From Fusobacterium nucleatum_L (lineage in GTDB: Bacteria > Fusobacteriota > Fusobacteriia > Fusobacteriales > Fusobacteriaceae), in the NCBI RefSeq assembly GCF_050231725.1, contig NZ_CP077172.1:1178001-1242000 (forward strand): a DNA stretch of 64,000 bases, in the 5' to 3' direction. Of the stretch, positions 25,716 to 34,574 are shown piece after piece. The translations under genes and the position numbers were made by a program. The notes under the pieces were generated by a model, which did no database searches, was not told where the DNA came from, and saw only the letters and a program-made list of their open reading frames with translations. Position 1 is the first letter of the stretch. Each line of letters begins with the position of its first letter.

Positions 25716-27281
25716 ATGAACTTACTGATATTTTTAGGGTTGGTTGTGCTAGCATTAGCTTTAATCTTTACAGTATTTTTCAAAAAAACAATTGTTGATA
25801 GACAAATAGAAAAACTTAATGATCTAGAAGACGAAGTTGAAAAGGCTAAAATAAAGGCTAAAGGAATTTTGGAAGAAGCTGAAAAAGATGCTGTTTCGAA
25901 AGCTAAAGAAATAGAGTTAAAAGCTAAAGAAAAAGCATACCAAATAAAAGAAGAAATAGAAAAAGAGGCGAGAAACTCAAAAAATGAGATAGCTCAAAAA
26001 GAAGCTAGAATCATTAAAAAAGAAGAAATTTTAGATGGAAAAATTGAAAAAATTGAAATTAAAAGTTTAGAATTAGAAAAAATTAATGATGAACTTGAAG
26101 AGAGAAGAAAAGAAATTGATGATTTAAAAGTAAAACAAGAAGAAGAACTTTCAAGAGTTAGTGAACTTACAAAAGCGGATGCAAGAGAGATCTTGTTGCG
26201 TAAAGTGAGAGAAGAAATGACTCATGATATGGCGGTTACAATAAGAGAGTTTGAAAGTAAACTTGATGAAGAAAAAGAAAAAATTAGTCAGAAAATTCTT
26301 TCGACTGCTATTGGAAAAGCAGCTGCTGATTATGTGGCAGATGCAACTGTATCAGTTATTAACTTGCCAAATGATGAAATGAAGGGAAGAATAATAGGTA
26401 GAGAGGGTAGAAATATAAGAACTATTGAAGCTTTAACAGGTGTTGATGTAATTATAGATGATACTCCAGAAGCTGTTGTACTTTCATGTTTTGATGGTGT
26501 AAAGAGAGAAGTTGCAAGACTTACAATAGAAAAATTGATTACTGATGGTAGAATACACCCAGGTAAGATAGAAGAAATTGTAAATAAATGTAAAAAAGAT
26601 GTAGAAAAAGAAATAGTTGCAGCAGGAGAGGAAGCTCTTATAGAACTTTCTATACCTACAATGCATCCAGAAATTATAAAGACTTTAGGAAGATTAAAAT
26701 ACAGAACAAGCTATGGACAAAATGTATTGACTCACTCAATAGAAGTCGCAAAAATTGCTTCAACAATGGCTGCTGAAATTGGTGCTAATGTTGAACTTGC
26801 TAAAAGAGGAGGATTACTTCATGATATAGGTAAAGTTCTTGTCAATGAAATAGAAACTTCTCATGCTATAGTGGGTGGAGAATTTATCAAAAAATTTGGT
26901 GAAAAACAAGATGTAATAAATGCAGTAATGGCTCACCATAATGAAGTAGAATTTGAAACTATTGAAGCTATACTTGTTCAAGCTGCTGATGCTGTATCTG
27001 CTTCAAGACCTGGAGCAAGAAGAGAAACTTTAACTGCATATATTAAGAGATTAGAAAATCTAGAAGAAATAGCAAACTCATTTGAAGGTGTAGAATCTTC
27101 TTATGCAATTCAAGCAGGTAGAGAGTTAAGAATAGTAATTAATCCTGATAAAGTTAGTGATGATGATGCAACATTGATGTCAAGAGAAGTTGCTAAAAAG
27201 ATAGAAGATACTATGCAGTATCCAGGACAAATTAAAGTTACTATTTTAAGAGAAACAAGAGCAGTAGAATATGCAAAATAA
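25716..27281 (+). CDS. rny: Ribonuclease Y
   Basis: RNase Y is the membrane-anchored endoribonuclease that starts bulk mRNA decay in bacteria without RNase E. The 521-residue protein has an N-terminal membrane helix (residues 2-25), a long charged coiled coil (about 28-200), a KH domain with GRIIGREGRNIRTIE (about 216-230), and an HD domain with GLLHDIGK and MAHHNEVEFE (about 325-430). I chose the ATG at 25716 behind AAAGGGA; an upstream in-frame TTG at 25701 is less likely. A terminator follows. Confidence 0.95.
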   Translation: MNLLIFLGLVVLALALIFTVFFKKTIVDRQIEKLNDLEDEVEKAKIKAKGILEEAEKDAVSKAKEIELKAKEKAYQIKEEIEKEARNSKNEIAQKEARIIKKEEILDGKIEKIEIKSLELEKINDELEERRKEIDDLKVKQEEELSRVSELTKADAREILLRKVREEMTHDMAVTIREFESKLDEEKEKISQKILSTAIGKAAADYVADATVSVINLPNDEMKGRIIGREGRNIRTIEALTGVDVIIDDTPEAVVLSCFDGVKREVARLTIEKLITDGRIHPGKIEEIVNKCKKDVEKEIVAAGEEALIELSIPTMHPEIIKTLGRLKYRTSYGQNVLTHSIEVAKIASTMAAEIGANVELAKRGGLLHDIGKVLVNEIETSHAIVGGEFIKKFGEKQDVINAVMAHHNEVEFETIEAILVQAADAVSASRPGARRETLTAYIKRLENLEEIANSFEGVESSYAIQAGRELRIVINPDKVSDDDATLMSREVAKKIEDTMQYPGQIKVTILRETRAVEYAK

Positions 27282-27293
27282 AAAATAATTTAA

Positions 27294-27325
27294 AAGGTGT
27301 GGTTTTTAGTTCCACACCTTATTTT
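27294..27325. terminator. Terminator between convergent rny and the S24 repressor gene
   Basis: AAGGTGTGG (27294-27302) and CCACACCTT (27312-27320) form a nine-base-pair stem with a T-run after it on the + strand; A-rich bases before it could serve the opposite transcript. Confidence 0.8.
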
Positions 27326-27331
27326 TGTATA

Positions 27332-27988
27332 TTATAATTTCTTTTTTGATACAACTTCCACAACTCTACCATTTATCTTAAAATATTCTTGCATTTCTTC
27401 AGGAATATCAATATCATCATAATCAGGGTTATCGCTTTTTAGAGTAATGGTTCTTGTTTTATCTTTCATCTCAAGTCTTTTAATATATCCTTCATCATTG
27501 TAAGTAATAACATAAATTTTATTTTTAACATAAGCTGTGTTATCAGGATCAACTAAAGCAAACTCACCGTCCTCTAAAGTTGGCTCCATACTATTTCCAG
27601 TTATTTCCACAAAAAAACTTCTATTTGAAAAATTTCCTTTTAGAATAGGCATATAGCTATCTGGGCTATCCATATTTAAATATCCTCTACCTGCACTTGC
27701 CTTACCATATACAGGGAGATTTAAAATTTCACTGTTGCTAACAATTTTAACAGTTTCTTGTTTTTGGAAGATTTCTGGTAAAGTTTCCTTCAAGTATTCT
27801 TTCTTTAATATTTCTCTTTCCTCAGGATAAACGGCTACAATATTTTCAATAAAATTTTTTGAGATAGGAGCTGTTCCTTTTTCTACTTTATCGATAAAAG
27901 TAAAATGTAAATCTATCTTTTTTGCTAGACTTCTTAAACTATCTTTATGTTTTAATCTAATTTTTTTCAGAGTTTTTCCAAAACTCAT
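27332..27988 (-). CDS. LexA-like self-cleaving repressor (XRE helix-turn-helix + S24 peptidase)
   Basis: The 218-residue protein joins an XRE-type helix-turn-helix (residues 1-60) to a LexA/CI-type S24 domain. The cleavage site is visible as KASAG (Ala99-Gly100), the catalytic serine in GNSMEPT (Ser133), and the lysine in GYIKRLE (Lys170). Such repressors inactivate themselves when RecA filaments form after DNA damage. It has an AAGGAGGAG ribosome-binding site. It is divergent from a 37-codon gene, and the region between contains repeated TGTAT/ATACA half-sites, so it probably controls both itself and that gene. It could be a prophage relic or a host SOS-type regulator; no phage genes are nearby. 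Confidence 0.85.
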   Translation of the reverse strand: MSFGKTLKKIRLKHKDSLRSLAKKIDLHFTFIDKVEKGTAPISKNFIENIVAVYPEEREILKKEYLKETLPEIFQKQETVKIVSNSEILNLPVYGKASAGRGYLNMDSPDSYMPILKGNFSNRSFFVEITGNSMEPTLEDGEFALVDPDNTAYVKNKIYVITYNDEGYIKRLEMKDKTRTITLKSDNPDYDDIDIPEEMQEYFKINGRVVEVVSKKKL

Positions 27989-28004
27989 AAAATCTCCTCC
28001 TTTT

Positions 28005-28018
28005 TGTATTCTTATACA
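28005..28018. promoter_or_regulatory. Candidate repressor operator O1
   Basis: TGTAT and ATACA separated by four bases lie about 15 bases upstream of the S24 repressor start. The same half-sites recur twice in the divergent region. Confidence 0.5.
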
Positions 28019-28084
28019 GATACATTATAGCAAATTATAAAAAAAGTGTCTATAGTTTTTTCTCTTATTTTTATTAGAAAATTT

Positions 28085-28104
28085 TGTATAAAAAAAAGAA
28101 TACA
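28085..28104. promoter_or_regulatory. Candidate repressor operator O2
   Basis: TGTAT and ATACA separated by ten A-rich bases, midway between the divergent genes. The spacing equals that of O3. Confidence 0.45.
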
Positions 28105-28121
28105 AAAAGTTAGAAAAAAAC

Positions 28122-28150
28122 TTGACAATGTATTTTTTATATGATACATT
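28122..28150 (+). promoter_or_regulatory. Promoter of the 37-codon gene overlapped by operator O3
   Basis: TTGACA (28122-28127) and TACATT (28145-28150) are 17 bases apart. The dyad AATGTAT (28127-28133) / ATACATT (28144-28150) overlaps both boxes, so a protein bound here would block RNA polymerase. This makes the short gene a likely direct target of the neighbouring repressor. Confidence 0.5.
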
Positions 28151-28201
28151 TAAAACATAAAACAGTATATAAAAAAACATACAAAAAAAGGAGTTGTTAT
28201 T

Positions 28202-28315
28202 ATGCATTTTTTAGAATTTAAAAGAAAGTTTAGTTTGTTAAATGAGGAAGAAAAAGAATTTATTTATAAGCTTTCACTTAAAGATGCAATTAATTTTTTA
28301 AAAACAATTTACTAA
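28202..28315 (+). CDS. Small protein of 37 residues, divergent from the S24 repressor
   Basis: A short frame starts with ATG behind a very good ribosome-binding site (AAAAGGAG, eight bases upstream) and a promoter overlapped by a repressor-like operator. The predicted product begins MHFLEFKRKF, contains an acidic LNEEEKEF segment and ends in a hydrophobic NFLKTIY; it looks like one or two amphipathic helices. I recognise no family. A terminator hairpin follows at 28387. It could be a small regulator, a toxin-like or antirepressor peptide, or a damage-induced checkpoint peptide. Coding status is inferred from the signals, not from homology. Confidence 0.5.
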   Translation: MHFLEFKRKFSLLNEEEKEFIYKLSLKDAINFLKTIY

Positions 28316-28386
28316 AATTTTTATTAAAGAACTCTTTTGTTTAACAGCTAATGATTTTTTGAAAAATATATAATTAATATAACTGG

Positions 28387-28427
28387 AAAGTTGGATAAAA
28401 AATAAAAATATTTTATCCAGCTTTTTT
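28387..28427 (+). terminator. Rho-independent terminator after the 37-codon gene
   Basis: AAAGTTGGATAAAA (28387-28400) pairs with TTTTATCCAGCTTT (28411-28424) with one G-U pair, followed by T residues. Confidence 0.75.
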
Positions 28428-28515
28428 ATTTGAAAAAAATAAAAATAAATCATAGAAATTTTATGATTTCTATTGTAAAATATAAAAAGTGAAATGTGAG
28501 ATTAATATAAAAATA

Positions 28516-28675
28516 AAGTTTTTCTTGAAATAAAAAACTTGTTATTTGTAGAGTTATTTTTTAACTGCTTGATAGCCATTAGTGTTTCGTGAGCTCCAGA
28601 ATGCTCTCTCAACAATAATGGACATCACAGCAGTTTAAACTAAAAATTATTTAGAATTGTTTTCAAGAAAAACTT
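28516..28675. repeat. 160-bp element with perfect 15-bp terminal inverted repeats and nested stems
   Basis: AAGTTTTTCTTGAAA (28516-28530) is exactly complementary to TTTCAAGAAAAACTT (28661-28675). Inside are matching pairs in nested order: AACTGCT (28563-28569) with AGCAGTT (28629-28635), and CCATTA (28576-28581) with TAATGG (28616-28621), around a GAGC/GCTC tip. The whole block can fold into one long interrupted hairpin. It carries no open frame and lies upstream of mutS2. A MITE-like mobile element or a structured RNA are both possible; it is unrelated in sequence to the repeats at 10.7 and 22.1 kb. Confidence 0.7.
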
Positions 28676-28714
28676 AGATTGTTATATGTAAATAGAAGTG
28701 TATAGGGAGTAAAA

Positions 28715-31051
28715 ATGAATAAACATAGTTTTAGTGTTTTAGAATTTGATAAATTAAAAGAGCTAATTTTAGCAAATATAGTTATAGATGATAATAGAGA
28801 GATTATAGAAAATTTAGAGCCATATAAAGATTTATCTGCACTTAATAATGAATTAAAAACAGTTAAAGATTTTATGGACTTACTTTCTTTTGATGGTGGT
28901 TTTGAAGCTATTGGGCTTAGAAATATCAATAGCCTTATGGAAAAAATAAAACTTATAGGGACTTATCTTGAAATTGAAGAACTTTGGGATATAAATGTAA
29001 ATTTAAGAACTGTAAGAATTTTCAAATCAAGACTTGATGAATTAGGAAAATATAAACAACTTAGAGAAACAATAGGGAATATTCCTAATTTAAGAGTAAT
29101 TGAAGATGTGATAAATAAAACTATCAATCCTGAAAAAGAAATAAAGGATGATGCTTCTCTTGATTTAAGAGATATTAGACTTCATAAAAAAACTTTAAAT
29201 ATGAATATTAAAAGAAAATTTGAAGAACTTTTTGAAGAACCTTCTTTATCAAATGCTTTCCAAGAAAAGATAATAACAGAAAGAGATGGAAGAATGGTAA
29301 CTCCTGTAAAATATGATTTTAAAGGACTTATCAAAGGGATAGAACATGATAGAAGTTCAAGTGGACAAACTGTTTTTATTGAGCCACTTTCAATAGTTTC
29401 TTTAAATAATAAAATGAGAGAGTTAGAAACTAAGGAAAAAGAAGAAATAAGAAAAATCTTATTGAGAATAGCAGAACTTTTAAGAAACAATAAAGATGAT
29501 ATCTTGACTATTGGAGAAAAGGTAATGTATTTAGATATTTTAAATGCAAAATCAATCTATGCAGTTGAAAATAAATGTGAAATTCCAACAGTTAGTAATA
29601 GAGAAATTTTATCTTTAGAAAAAGCAAGACATCCATTTATAGATAAAGATAAGGTAGTTCCTTTAACTTTTGAAATTGGAAAAGATTATGATATCTTACT
29701 TATAACAGGTCCAAATACAGGGGGAAAAACTGTTGCTTTAAAAACTGCAGGGCTTTTAACTTTAATGGCACTTTCAGGAATACCAATTCCTGCCTCAGAA
29801 AATTCTAAGATTGGATTTTTTGAAGGGGTTTTTGCAGACATAGGAGATGAGCAAAGTATAGAGCAATCTCTATCTTCATTCTCTGCCCATTTAAAAAATG
29901 TAAAAGAGATTCTAGGAGCAGTTACAAAAAATTCTTTGGTTTTACTAGATGAATTAGGTTCAGGAACTGACCCGATAGAAGGGGCAGCTTTTGCAATGGC
30001 TGTTATAGATTATTTAAATGAAAAGAAAGCAAAATCTTTTATAACTACCCATTATAGCCAAGTAAAAGCTTATGGTTACAATGAAGAGGGGATAGAAACA
30101 GCCTCAATGGAATTTAATACAGATACACTTTCTCCAACATATAGGTTACTAGTTGGAATACCTGGAGAAAGTAATGCTTTAACTATTGCACAAAGAATGG
30201 GATTACCGGAAAGTATAATCTCTAAGGCAAGAGCATATATAAGTGAAGATAATAAAAAAGTTGAAAAGATGATAGAAAATATCAAGACTAAATCTCAAGA
30301 GCTTGATGAAATGAGAGAAAGATTTGCTAGATTACAAGAAGAGGCAAGACTTGATAGAGAAAGAGCAAAACAAGAAGCTTTAATAATAGAAAAGCAAAAA
30401 AATGAAATAATTAAATCAGCCTATGAACAGGCAGAAAAAATGATGAATGAAATGAGGGCAAAGGCATCTGCACTTGTTGAAAAAATTCAACATGAAGAAA
30501 AAAATAAGGAAGATGCTAAACAAATTCAAAAGAATTTAAATATGTTGTCTACTGCACTTAGAGAAGAAAAGAATAAGACAGTGGAAGTTGTTAAGAAGAT
30601 AAAAACTAAGGTAGATTTTAAAGTAGGAGATAGAGTTTTTGTAAAGAGTATCAATCAATTTGCAAATATTTTAAAAATTAATACTTCTAAGGAAAGTGCA
30701 AGTGTACAAGCAGGAATATTGAAATTAGAAGTTCCTTTTGATGAAATAAAGGTTGTAGAGGAAAAGAAAGAAAAGGTCTACAATGTAAGTACTCATAAGA
30801 AAACTCCTGTAAGAAGTGAAATTGATTTAAGAGGAAAAATGGTTGATGAAGCTGTATATGAATTGGAAACTTATTTAGATAGAGCTACTTTAAATGGCTA
30901 TACAGAAGTTTATGTGATTCATGGAAAAGGTACAGGTGCCTTAAGAGAAGGAATATTAAAATATTTAAAAACTTCTAAATATGTAAAAGAATACAGAATA
31001 GGTGGACATGGTGAGGGAGGACTTGGATGTACAGTGGTAACTCTGAAATAA
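28715..31051 (+). CDS. mutS2: Endonuclease MutS2
   Basis: The 778-residue protein has the MutS2 layout: a core/lever region (1-300), an ABC ATPase with ITGPNTGGKTVALK (about residues 330-343) and LLDELGSGTDP (Walker B), a coiled coil (about 510-640), and a C-terminal Smr nuclease domain (about 703-778) with DLRG and VIHGKGTGALREG. It has no mismatch-recognition domain. MutS2 suppresses homologous recombination and acts on collided ribosomes in other bacteria. The last 25 bases overlap ispD. Confidence 0.93.
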   Translation: MNKHSFSVLEFDKLKELILANIVIDDNREIIENLEPYKDLSALNNELKTVKDFMDLLSFDGGFEAIGLRNINSLMEKIKLIGTYLEIEELWDINVNLRTVRIFKSRLDELGKYKQLRETIGNIPNLRVIEDVINKTINPEKEIKDDASLDLRDIRLHKKTLNMNIKRKFEELFEEPSLSNAFQEKIITERDGRMVTPVKYDFKGLIKGIEHDRSSSGQTVFIEPLSIVSLNNKMRELETKEKEEIRKILLRIAELLRNNKDDILTIGEKVMYLDILNAKSIYAVENKCEIPTVSNREILSLEKARHPFIDKDKVVPLTFEIGKDYDILLITGPNTGGKTVALKTAGLLTLMALSGIPIPASENSKIGFFEGVFADIGDEQSIEQSLSSFSAHLKNVKEILGAVTKNSLVLLDELGSGTDPIEGAAFAMAVIDYLNEKKAKSFITTHYSQVKAYGYNEEGIETASMEFNTDTLSPTYRLLVGIPGESNALTIAQRMGLPESIISKARAYISEDNKKVEKMIENIKTKSQELDEMRERFARLQEEARLDRERAKQEALIIEKQKNEIIKSAYEQAEKMMNEMRAKASALVEKIQHEEKNKEDAKQIQKNLNMLSTALREEKNKTVEVVKKIKTKVDFKVGDRVFVKSINQFANILKINTSKESASVQAGILKLEVPFDEIKVVEEKKEKVYNVSTHKKTPVRSEIDLRGKMVDEAVYELETYLDRATLNGYTEVYVIHGKGTGALREGILKYLKTSKYVKEYRIGGHGEGGLGCTVVTLK

Positions 31052-31722
31052 AAAAGAAAGTTACTTTTATTCTTGCAGCAGCAGGTCAAGGGAAAAGAAT
31101 GAATTTGGACTCACCTAAACAATTTTTAGACTACAAAGGAGAGCCACTTTTTTATTCATCTTTAAAACTTGCCTTTGACAATAAATATATAGATGATATT
31201 ATTATAGTAACTAACAAAGAAAATTTAAATTATATGAGAGAATATTCTCAAAACAAAAATTTACTTTCAAAAGTCAAATATATAGTAGAAGGTGGAAGTG
31301 AAAGACAATATTCAATTTATAATGCTATAAAAAAGATAGAAGATACAGATATTGTCATAATTCAAGATGCAGCAAGACCTTTTTTAAAAGATAAATATAT
31401 AGAAGAAAGTTTAAAAAAATTGGATAATGATTGTGATGGAGTAATTATTGGTGTAAAATGTAAAGATACTGTTAAGATTATTGATAAAAATGGAATAGTA
31501 GTGGAAACACCAAATAGAGATAGTTTAATAATGGTTCATACACCACAAACTTTTAAGTTTGAAATTTTAAAAAAGGCACATCAAATGGCAGAGGAAAAAA
31601 ATATATTAGCCACTGATGATGCAAGTTTGGTGGAGATGATATCTGGAAAAGTTAAATTTATTAATGGAGATTACGATAATATTAAAATTACAGTACAAGA
31701 GGATTTGAAGTTATTAAAATAA
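31027..31722 (+). CDS. ispD: 2-C-methyl-D-erythritol 4-phosphate cytidylyltransferase
   Basis: IspD couples CTP with methylerythritol phosphate in the non-mevalonate isoprenoid pathway. The 231-residue protein has the nucleotide-binding ILAAAGQGKRM (residues 14-24), VEGGSERQYSIYNAI, QDAARPF (about 113-119) and HTPQTFKF. The ATG at 31027 lies 25 bases inside mutS2 and is preceded by GGGAGG, so the overlap looks genuine and translationally coupled. The first dozen residues are an unusual extension dictated by the overlap. Confidence 0.9.
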   Translation: MYSGNSEIKKKVTFILAAAGQGKRMNLDSPKQFLDYKGEPLFYSSLKLAFDNKYIDDIIIVTNKENLNYMREYSQNKNLLSKVKYIVEGGSERQYSIYNAIKKIEDTDIVIIQDAARPFLKDKYIEESLKKLDNDCDGVIIGVKCKDTVKIIDKNGIVVETPNRDSLIMVHTPQTFKFEILKKAHQMAEEKNILATDDASLVEMISGKVKFINGDYDNIKITVQEDLKLLK

Positions 31723-31737
31723 GGGAGAAGGAAAACA

Positions 31738-33159
31738 ATGATAAAAATTTATAATACATTGACAGGGCATTTAGATGATTTTAAGCCATTGAAAGAAAAT
31801 GAGGTATCAATGTATGTCTGTGGACCAACAGTATATAACTATATTCATATAGGAAATGCAAGACCTGCTATTTTTTTTGACACAGTTAGAAGATATTTGG
31901 AATATAGAGGATATAAGGTAACTTATGTTCAAAACTTTACTGATGTCGACGATAAAATGATAAATAAAGCAAATGTTGAAAATGTTTCAGTAAAAGAAAT
32001 TGCAGAAAGATATATGAAGGCATATTTTGAAGATACAGCTCAAATAAATCTAAAAGAAGAAGGTATGATAAGACCTAAGGCAACTGACAATATAGATGGA
32101 ATGGTAGAAATTATAAAATCTTTGGTTGATAAAGGCTATGCTTATGAATCAAATGGAGATGTATATTTTGAAGTAAAAAAATATAAAGATGGTTATGGAG
32201 AACTTTCAAAACAAAATATAGAAGACTTAGAAAGTGGAGCAAGAATAGATGTAAATGAGATAAAAAAAAATGCACTAGATTTTGCTCTATGGAAGTCATC
32301 AAAACCTAATGAGCCAAGTTGGGATTCTCCTTGGGGAAAAGGTAGACCTGGTTGGCATATAGAATGTTCAGCTATGTCAAGAAAATACTTAGGAGACAGT
32401 TTTGATATACATGGTGGAGGTTTGGATTTGATATTCCCTCACCATGAAAATGAAATGGCACAGTCTAAATGTGGTTGTGGAGGAACTTTTGCTAGATATT
32501 GGATGCACAATGGTTATATAAATATAAATGGCGAAAAAATGTCTAAGTCATCAGGTTCTTTTGTACTTTTAAGAGATATTTTAAAATATTTTGAAGGTAG
32601 AGTTATAAGACTTTTTGTTCTAGGTTCTCATTACAGAAAACCTATGGAATTTTCTGATGTGGAATTAAATCAAACTAAGTCTTCACTTGAAAGAATAGAA
32701 AATAGTTTAAAGAGAATAAAAGAATTAAACAAAGAAAATTTAGATGGTACAAATGATTGCCAAGAACTTTTAACAAATAAAAAAGAAATGGAAACTAAGT
32801 TTATAGAAGCTATGGATGAAGACTTTAATACTGCTCAAGCTTTAGGACATATTTTTGAGTTAGTAAAATCAGTTAATAAAGCTTTAGATGAAGGCAATTT
32901 CTCAAAAACTGCTTTAACAGTTTTAGATGAAGTTTATTCGTATCTTGTTATGGTAATAGAAGAAGTTTTAGGGGTTAAATTAAAATTAGAAACTGAAGTA
33001 AATAATATTTCTGCTGATTTAATAGAATTGATACTTGAACTTAGAAGAGATGCAAGAGAAGAAAAAAATTGGGCATTATCTGATAAAATAAGAGATAGAC
33101 TTTTAGAATTAGGTATAAAGATTAAAGATGGAAAGGATAAAACTACATGGACAATGTAG
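31738..33159 (+). CDS. cysS: Cysteinyl-tRNA synthetase
   Basis: CysS charges tRNA-Cys in the cytoplasm. The 473-residue class I synthetase has YVCGPTVYNYIHIGNARPA (HIGH motif, with the first zinc-binding Cys28), HIECSAMSRKYLG and HHENEMAQS for the remaining zinc ligands, and KMSKSSG (about residues 266-272). The C-terminal helical domain is complete. It shares 13 bases with mrnC downstream, as in several Firmicutes where cysS and mrnC are neighbours. Confidence 0.95.
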   Translation: MIKIYNTLTGHLDDFKPLKENEVSMYVCGPTVYNYIHIGNARPAIFFDTVRRYLEYRGYKVTYVQNFTDVDDKMINKANVENVSVKEIAERYMKAYFEDTAQINLKEEGMIRPKATDNIDGMVEIIKSLVDKGYAYESNGDVYFEVKKYKDGYGELSKQNIEDLESGARIDVNEIKKNALDFALWKSSKPNEPSWDSPWGKGRPGWHIECSAMSRKYLGDSFDIHGGGLDLIFPHHENEMAQSKCGCGGTFARYWMHNGYININGEKMSKSSGSFVLLRDILKYFEGRVIRLFVLGSHYRKPMEFSDVELNQTKSSLERIENSLKRIKELNKENLDGTNDCQELLTNKKEMETKFIEAMDEDFNTAQALGHIFELVKSVNKALDEGNFSKTALTVLDEVYSYLVMVIEEVLGVKLKLETEVNNISADLIELILELRRDAREEKNWALSDKIRDRLLELGIKIKDGKDKTTWTM

Positions 33160-33542
33160 ATAAGTTATCAGCAAAGGATATAAGAGATTATACTGGTTTA
33201 GAGTTAGCATTTATAGGAGATGCAATTTGGGAGCTGGAAATAAGGAAATATTACTTACAATTTGGCTACAATATTCCAACCTTAAATAAACATGTTAAGG
33301 CTAAAGTTAATGCAAAATATCAAAGTTTAATCTATAAAAAAATTATAGAAGACTTAGATGAAGAGTTTAAAGTTATAGGAAAAAGAGCTAAAAATAGTAA
33401 TATAAAAACTTTTCCAAAAAGTTGTACAGTGATGGAATATAAGGAAGCAACAGCTTTAGAAGCTATTGTTGGAGCAATGTATTTATTAAAAAAAGAAGAA
33501 GAAATAAAAAAAATTATAAATATGGCTATAAAGGGAGAATAG
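33147..33542 (+). CDS. mrnC: Mini-ribonuclease III
   Basis: A 131-residue RNase III catalytic domain without a double-stranded RNA-binding domain. The motif LAFIGDAIWELEIRKY (about residues 19-34) contains the catalytic acidic residues, and the second acidic cluster is ATALEAIVGAMYLL near the C-terminus. Mini-III matures the ends of 23S rRNA precursors in Bacillus. Position after cysS with a 13-base overlap is the known conserved context. Confidence 0.92.
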   Translation: MDNVDKLSAKDIRDYTGLELAFIGDAIWELEIRKYYLQFGYNIPTLNKHVKAKVNAKYQSLIYKKIIEDLDEEFKVIGKRAKNSNIKTFPKSCTVMEYKEATALEAIVGAMYLLKKEEEIKKIINMAIKGE

Positions 33543-33543
33543 T

Positions 33544-34572
33544 ATGGGATTTTTTAATTTTAAAGGAAATAAAAGTATAGGAATTGATTTAGGAACAGCG
33601 AATACATTGGTTTATAGTAAAAAACATAAAAAAATTGTTTTAAATGAACCTTCTGTTGTAGCTGTAGAAAAAGAGACAAAAAAAGTATTAGCAGTGGGAA
33701 ATGAAGCGAAAGAAATGTTAGGAAAAACTCCAGATACAATAGTTGCAGTTAGACCTTTAAGTGAAGGAGTAATTGCTGATTACGATATAACAGAAGCAAT
33801 GATAAAATACTTTATTAAAAAAATATTTGGTTCATATAGTTTTTTTATGCCAGAAATTATGATATGTGTACCTATTGATGTTACGGGAGTAGAAAAAAGA
33901 GCAGTTTTAGAAGCTGCAATTTCAGCAGGAGCTAAAAAGGCATATTTAATTGAGGAAGCAAGAGCAGCAGCTTTAGGTTCAGGTATGGATATAGCAGCTC
34001 CTGAAGGGAATATGATAATAGATATTGGTGGAGGTTCTACTGATGTGGCTATTATATCTCTTGGAGGAACAGTTGTAAGCAAAACAATAAGAGTTGCAGG
34101 AAATAATTTTGACTCTGATATCATAAAATATGTAAAGAAAACATATAATCTTTTAATTGGGGATAGAACAGCAGAAGAAATTAAAATGAAAATAGGTACT
34201 GCTCTACCATTAGAAGAAGAAGAAACTATGGAAGTTAAAGGTAGAGATTTGTTAATGGGATTACCAAAGGTTATTACTATAACTTCTGAAGAAGTGAGAG
34301 AAGCAATAAAGGACTCTTTAGACCAAATATTACAATGTATAAGAACAGTTTTAGAAAAAACTCCACCTGAATTAGCATCAGACATAGTTGATAAAGGTAT
34401 GATAATGACAGGAGGAGGTTCTTTAATCAGAAATTTCCCTGAGATGATTACAAAATATACAAATTTAAAAGTAAATTTAGCAGAAAATCCTTTAGAAAGT
34501 GTTGTAATAGGTACAGGACTAGCTCTTGATCAATTAGATGTACTTAGAAAAATAGAAAAGGCTGAAAGATAG
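33544..34572 (+). CDS. mreB: Rod-shape determining protein MreB
   Basis: The 342-residue actin homologue shows IGIDLGTANTLVY (phosphate 1 motif, residues about 12-24), IDIGGGSTDVAI (phosphate 2, near 160) and MTGGGSLIRNFPEM (adenosine motif). MreB filaments guide lateral cell-wall synthesis and explain a rod or spindle cell shape. It begins one base after the mrnC stop. mreC and mreD do not follow; a replication-clamp-loader gene does. Confidence 0.95.
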   Translation: MGFFNFKGNKSIGIDLGTANTLVYSKKHKKIVLNEPSVVAVEKETKKVLAVGNEAKEMLGKTPDTIVAVRPLSEGVIADYDITEAMIKYFIKKIFGSYSFFMPEIMICVPIDVTGVEKRAVLEAAISAGAKKAYLIEEARAAALGSGMDIAAPEGNMIIDIGGGSTDVAIISLGGTVVSKTIRVAGNNFDSDIIKYVKKTYNLLIGDRTAEEIKMKIGTALPLEEEETMEVKGRDLLMGLPKVITITSEEVREAIKDSLDQILQCIRTVLEKTPPELASDIVDKGMIMTGGGSLIRNFPEMITKYTNLKVNLAENPLESVVIGTGLALDQLDVLRKIEKAER

Positions 34573-34574
34573 AA

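Noticed and set aside
27332..27988. S24 repressor as evidence of a prophage in the window
   Set aside because: No integrase, structural or lysis genes are nearby. The neighbours are housekeeping genes on both sides.
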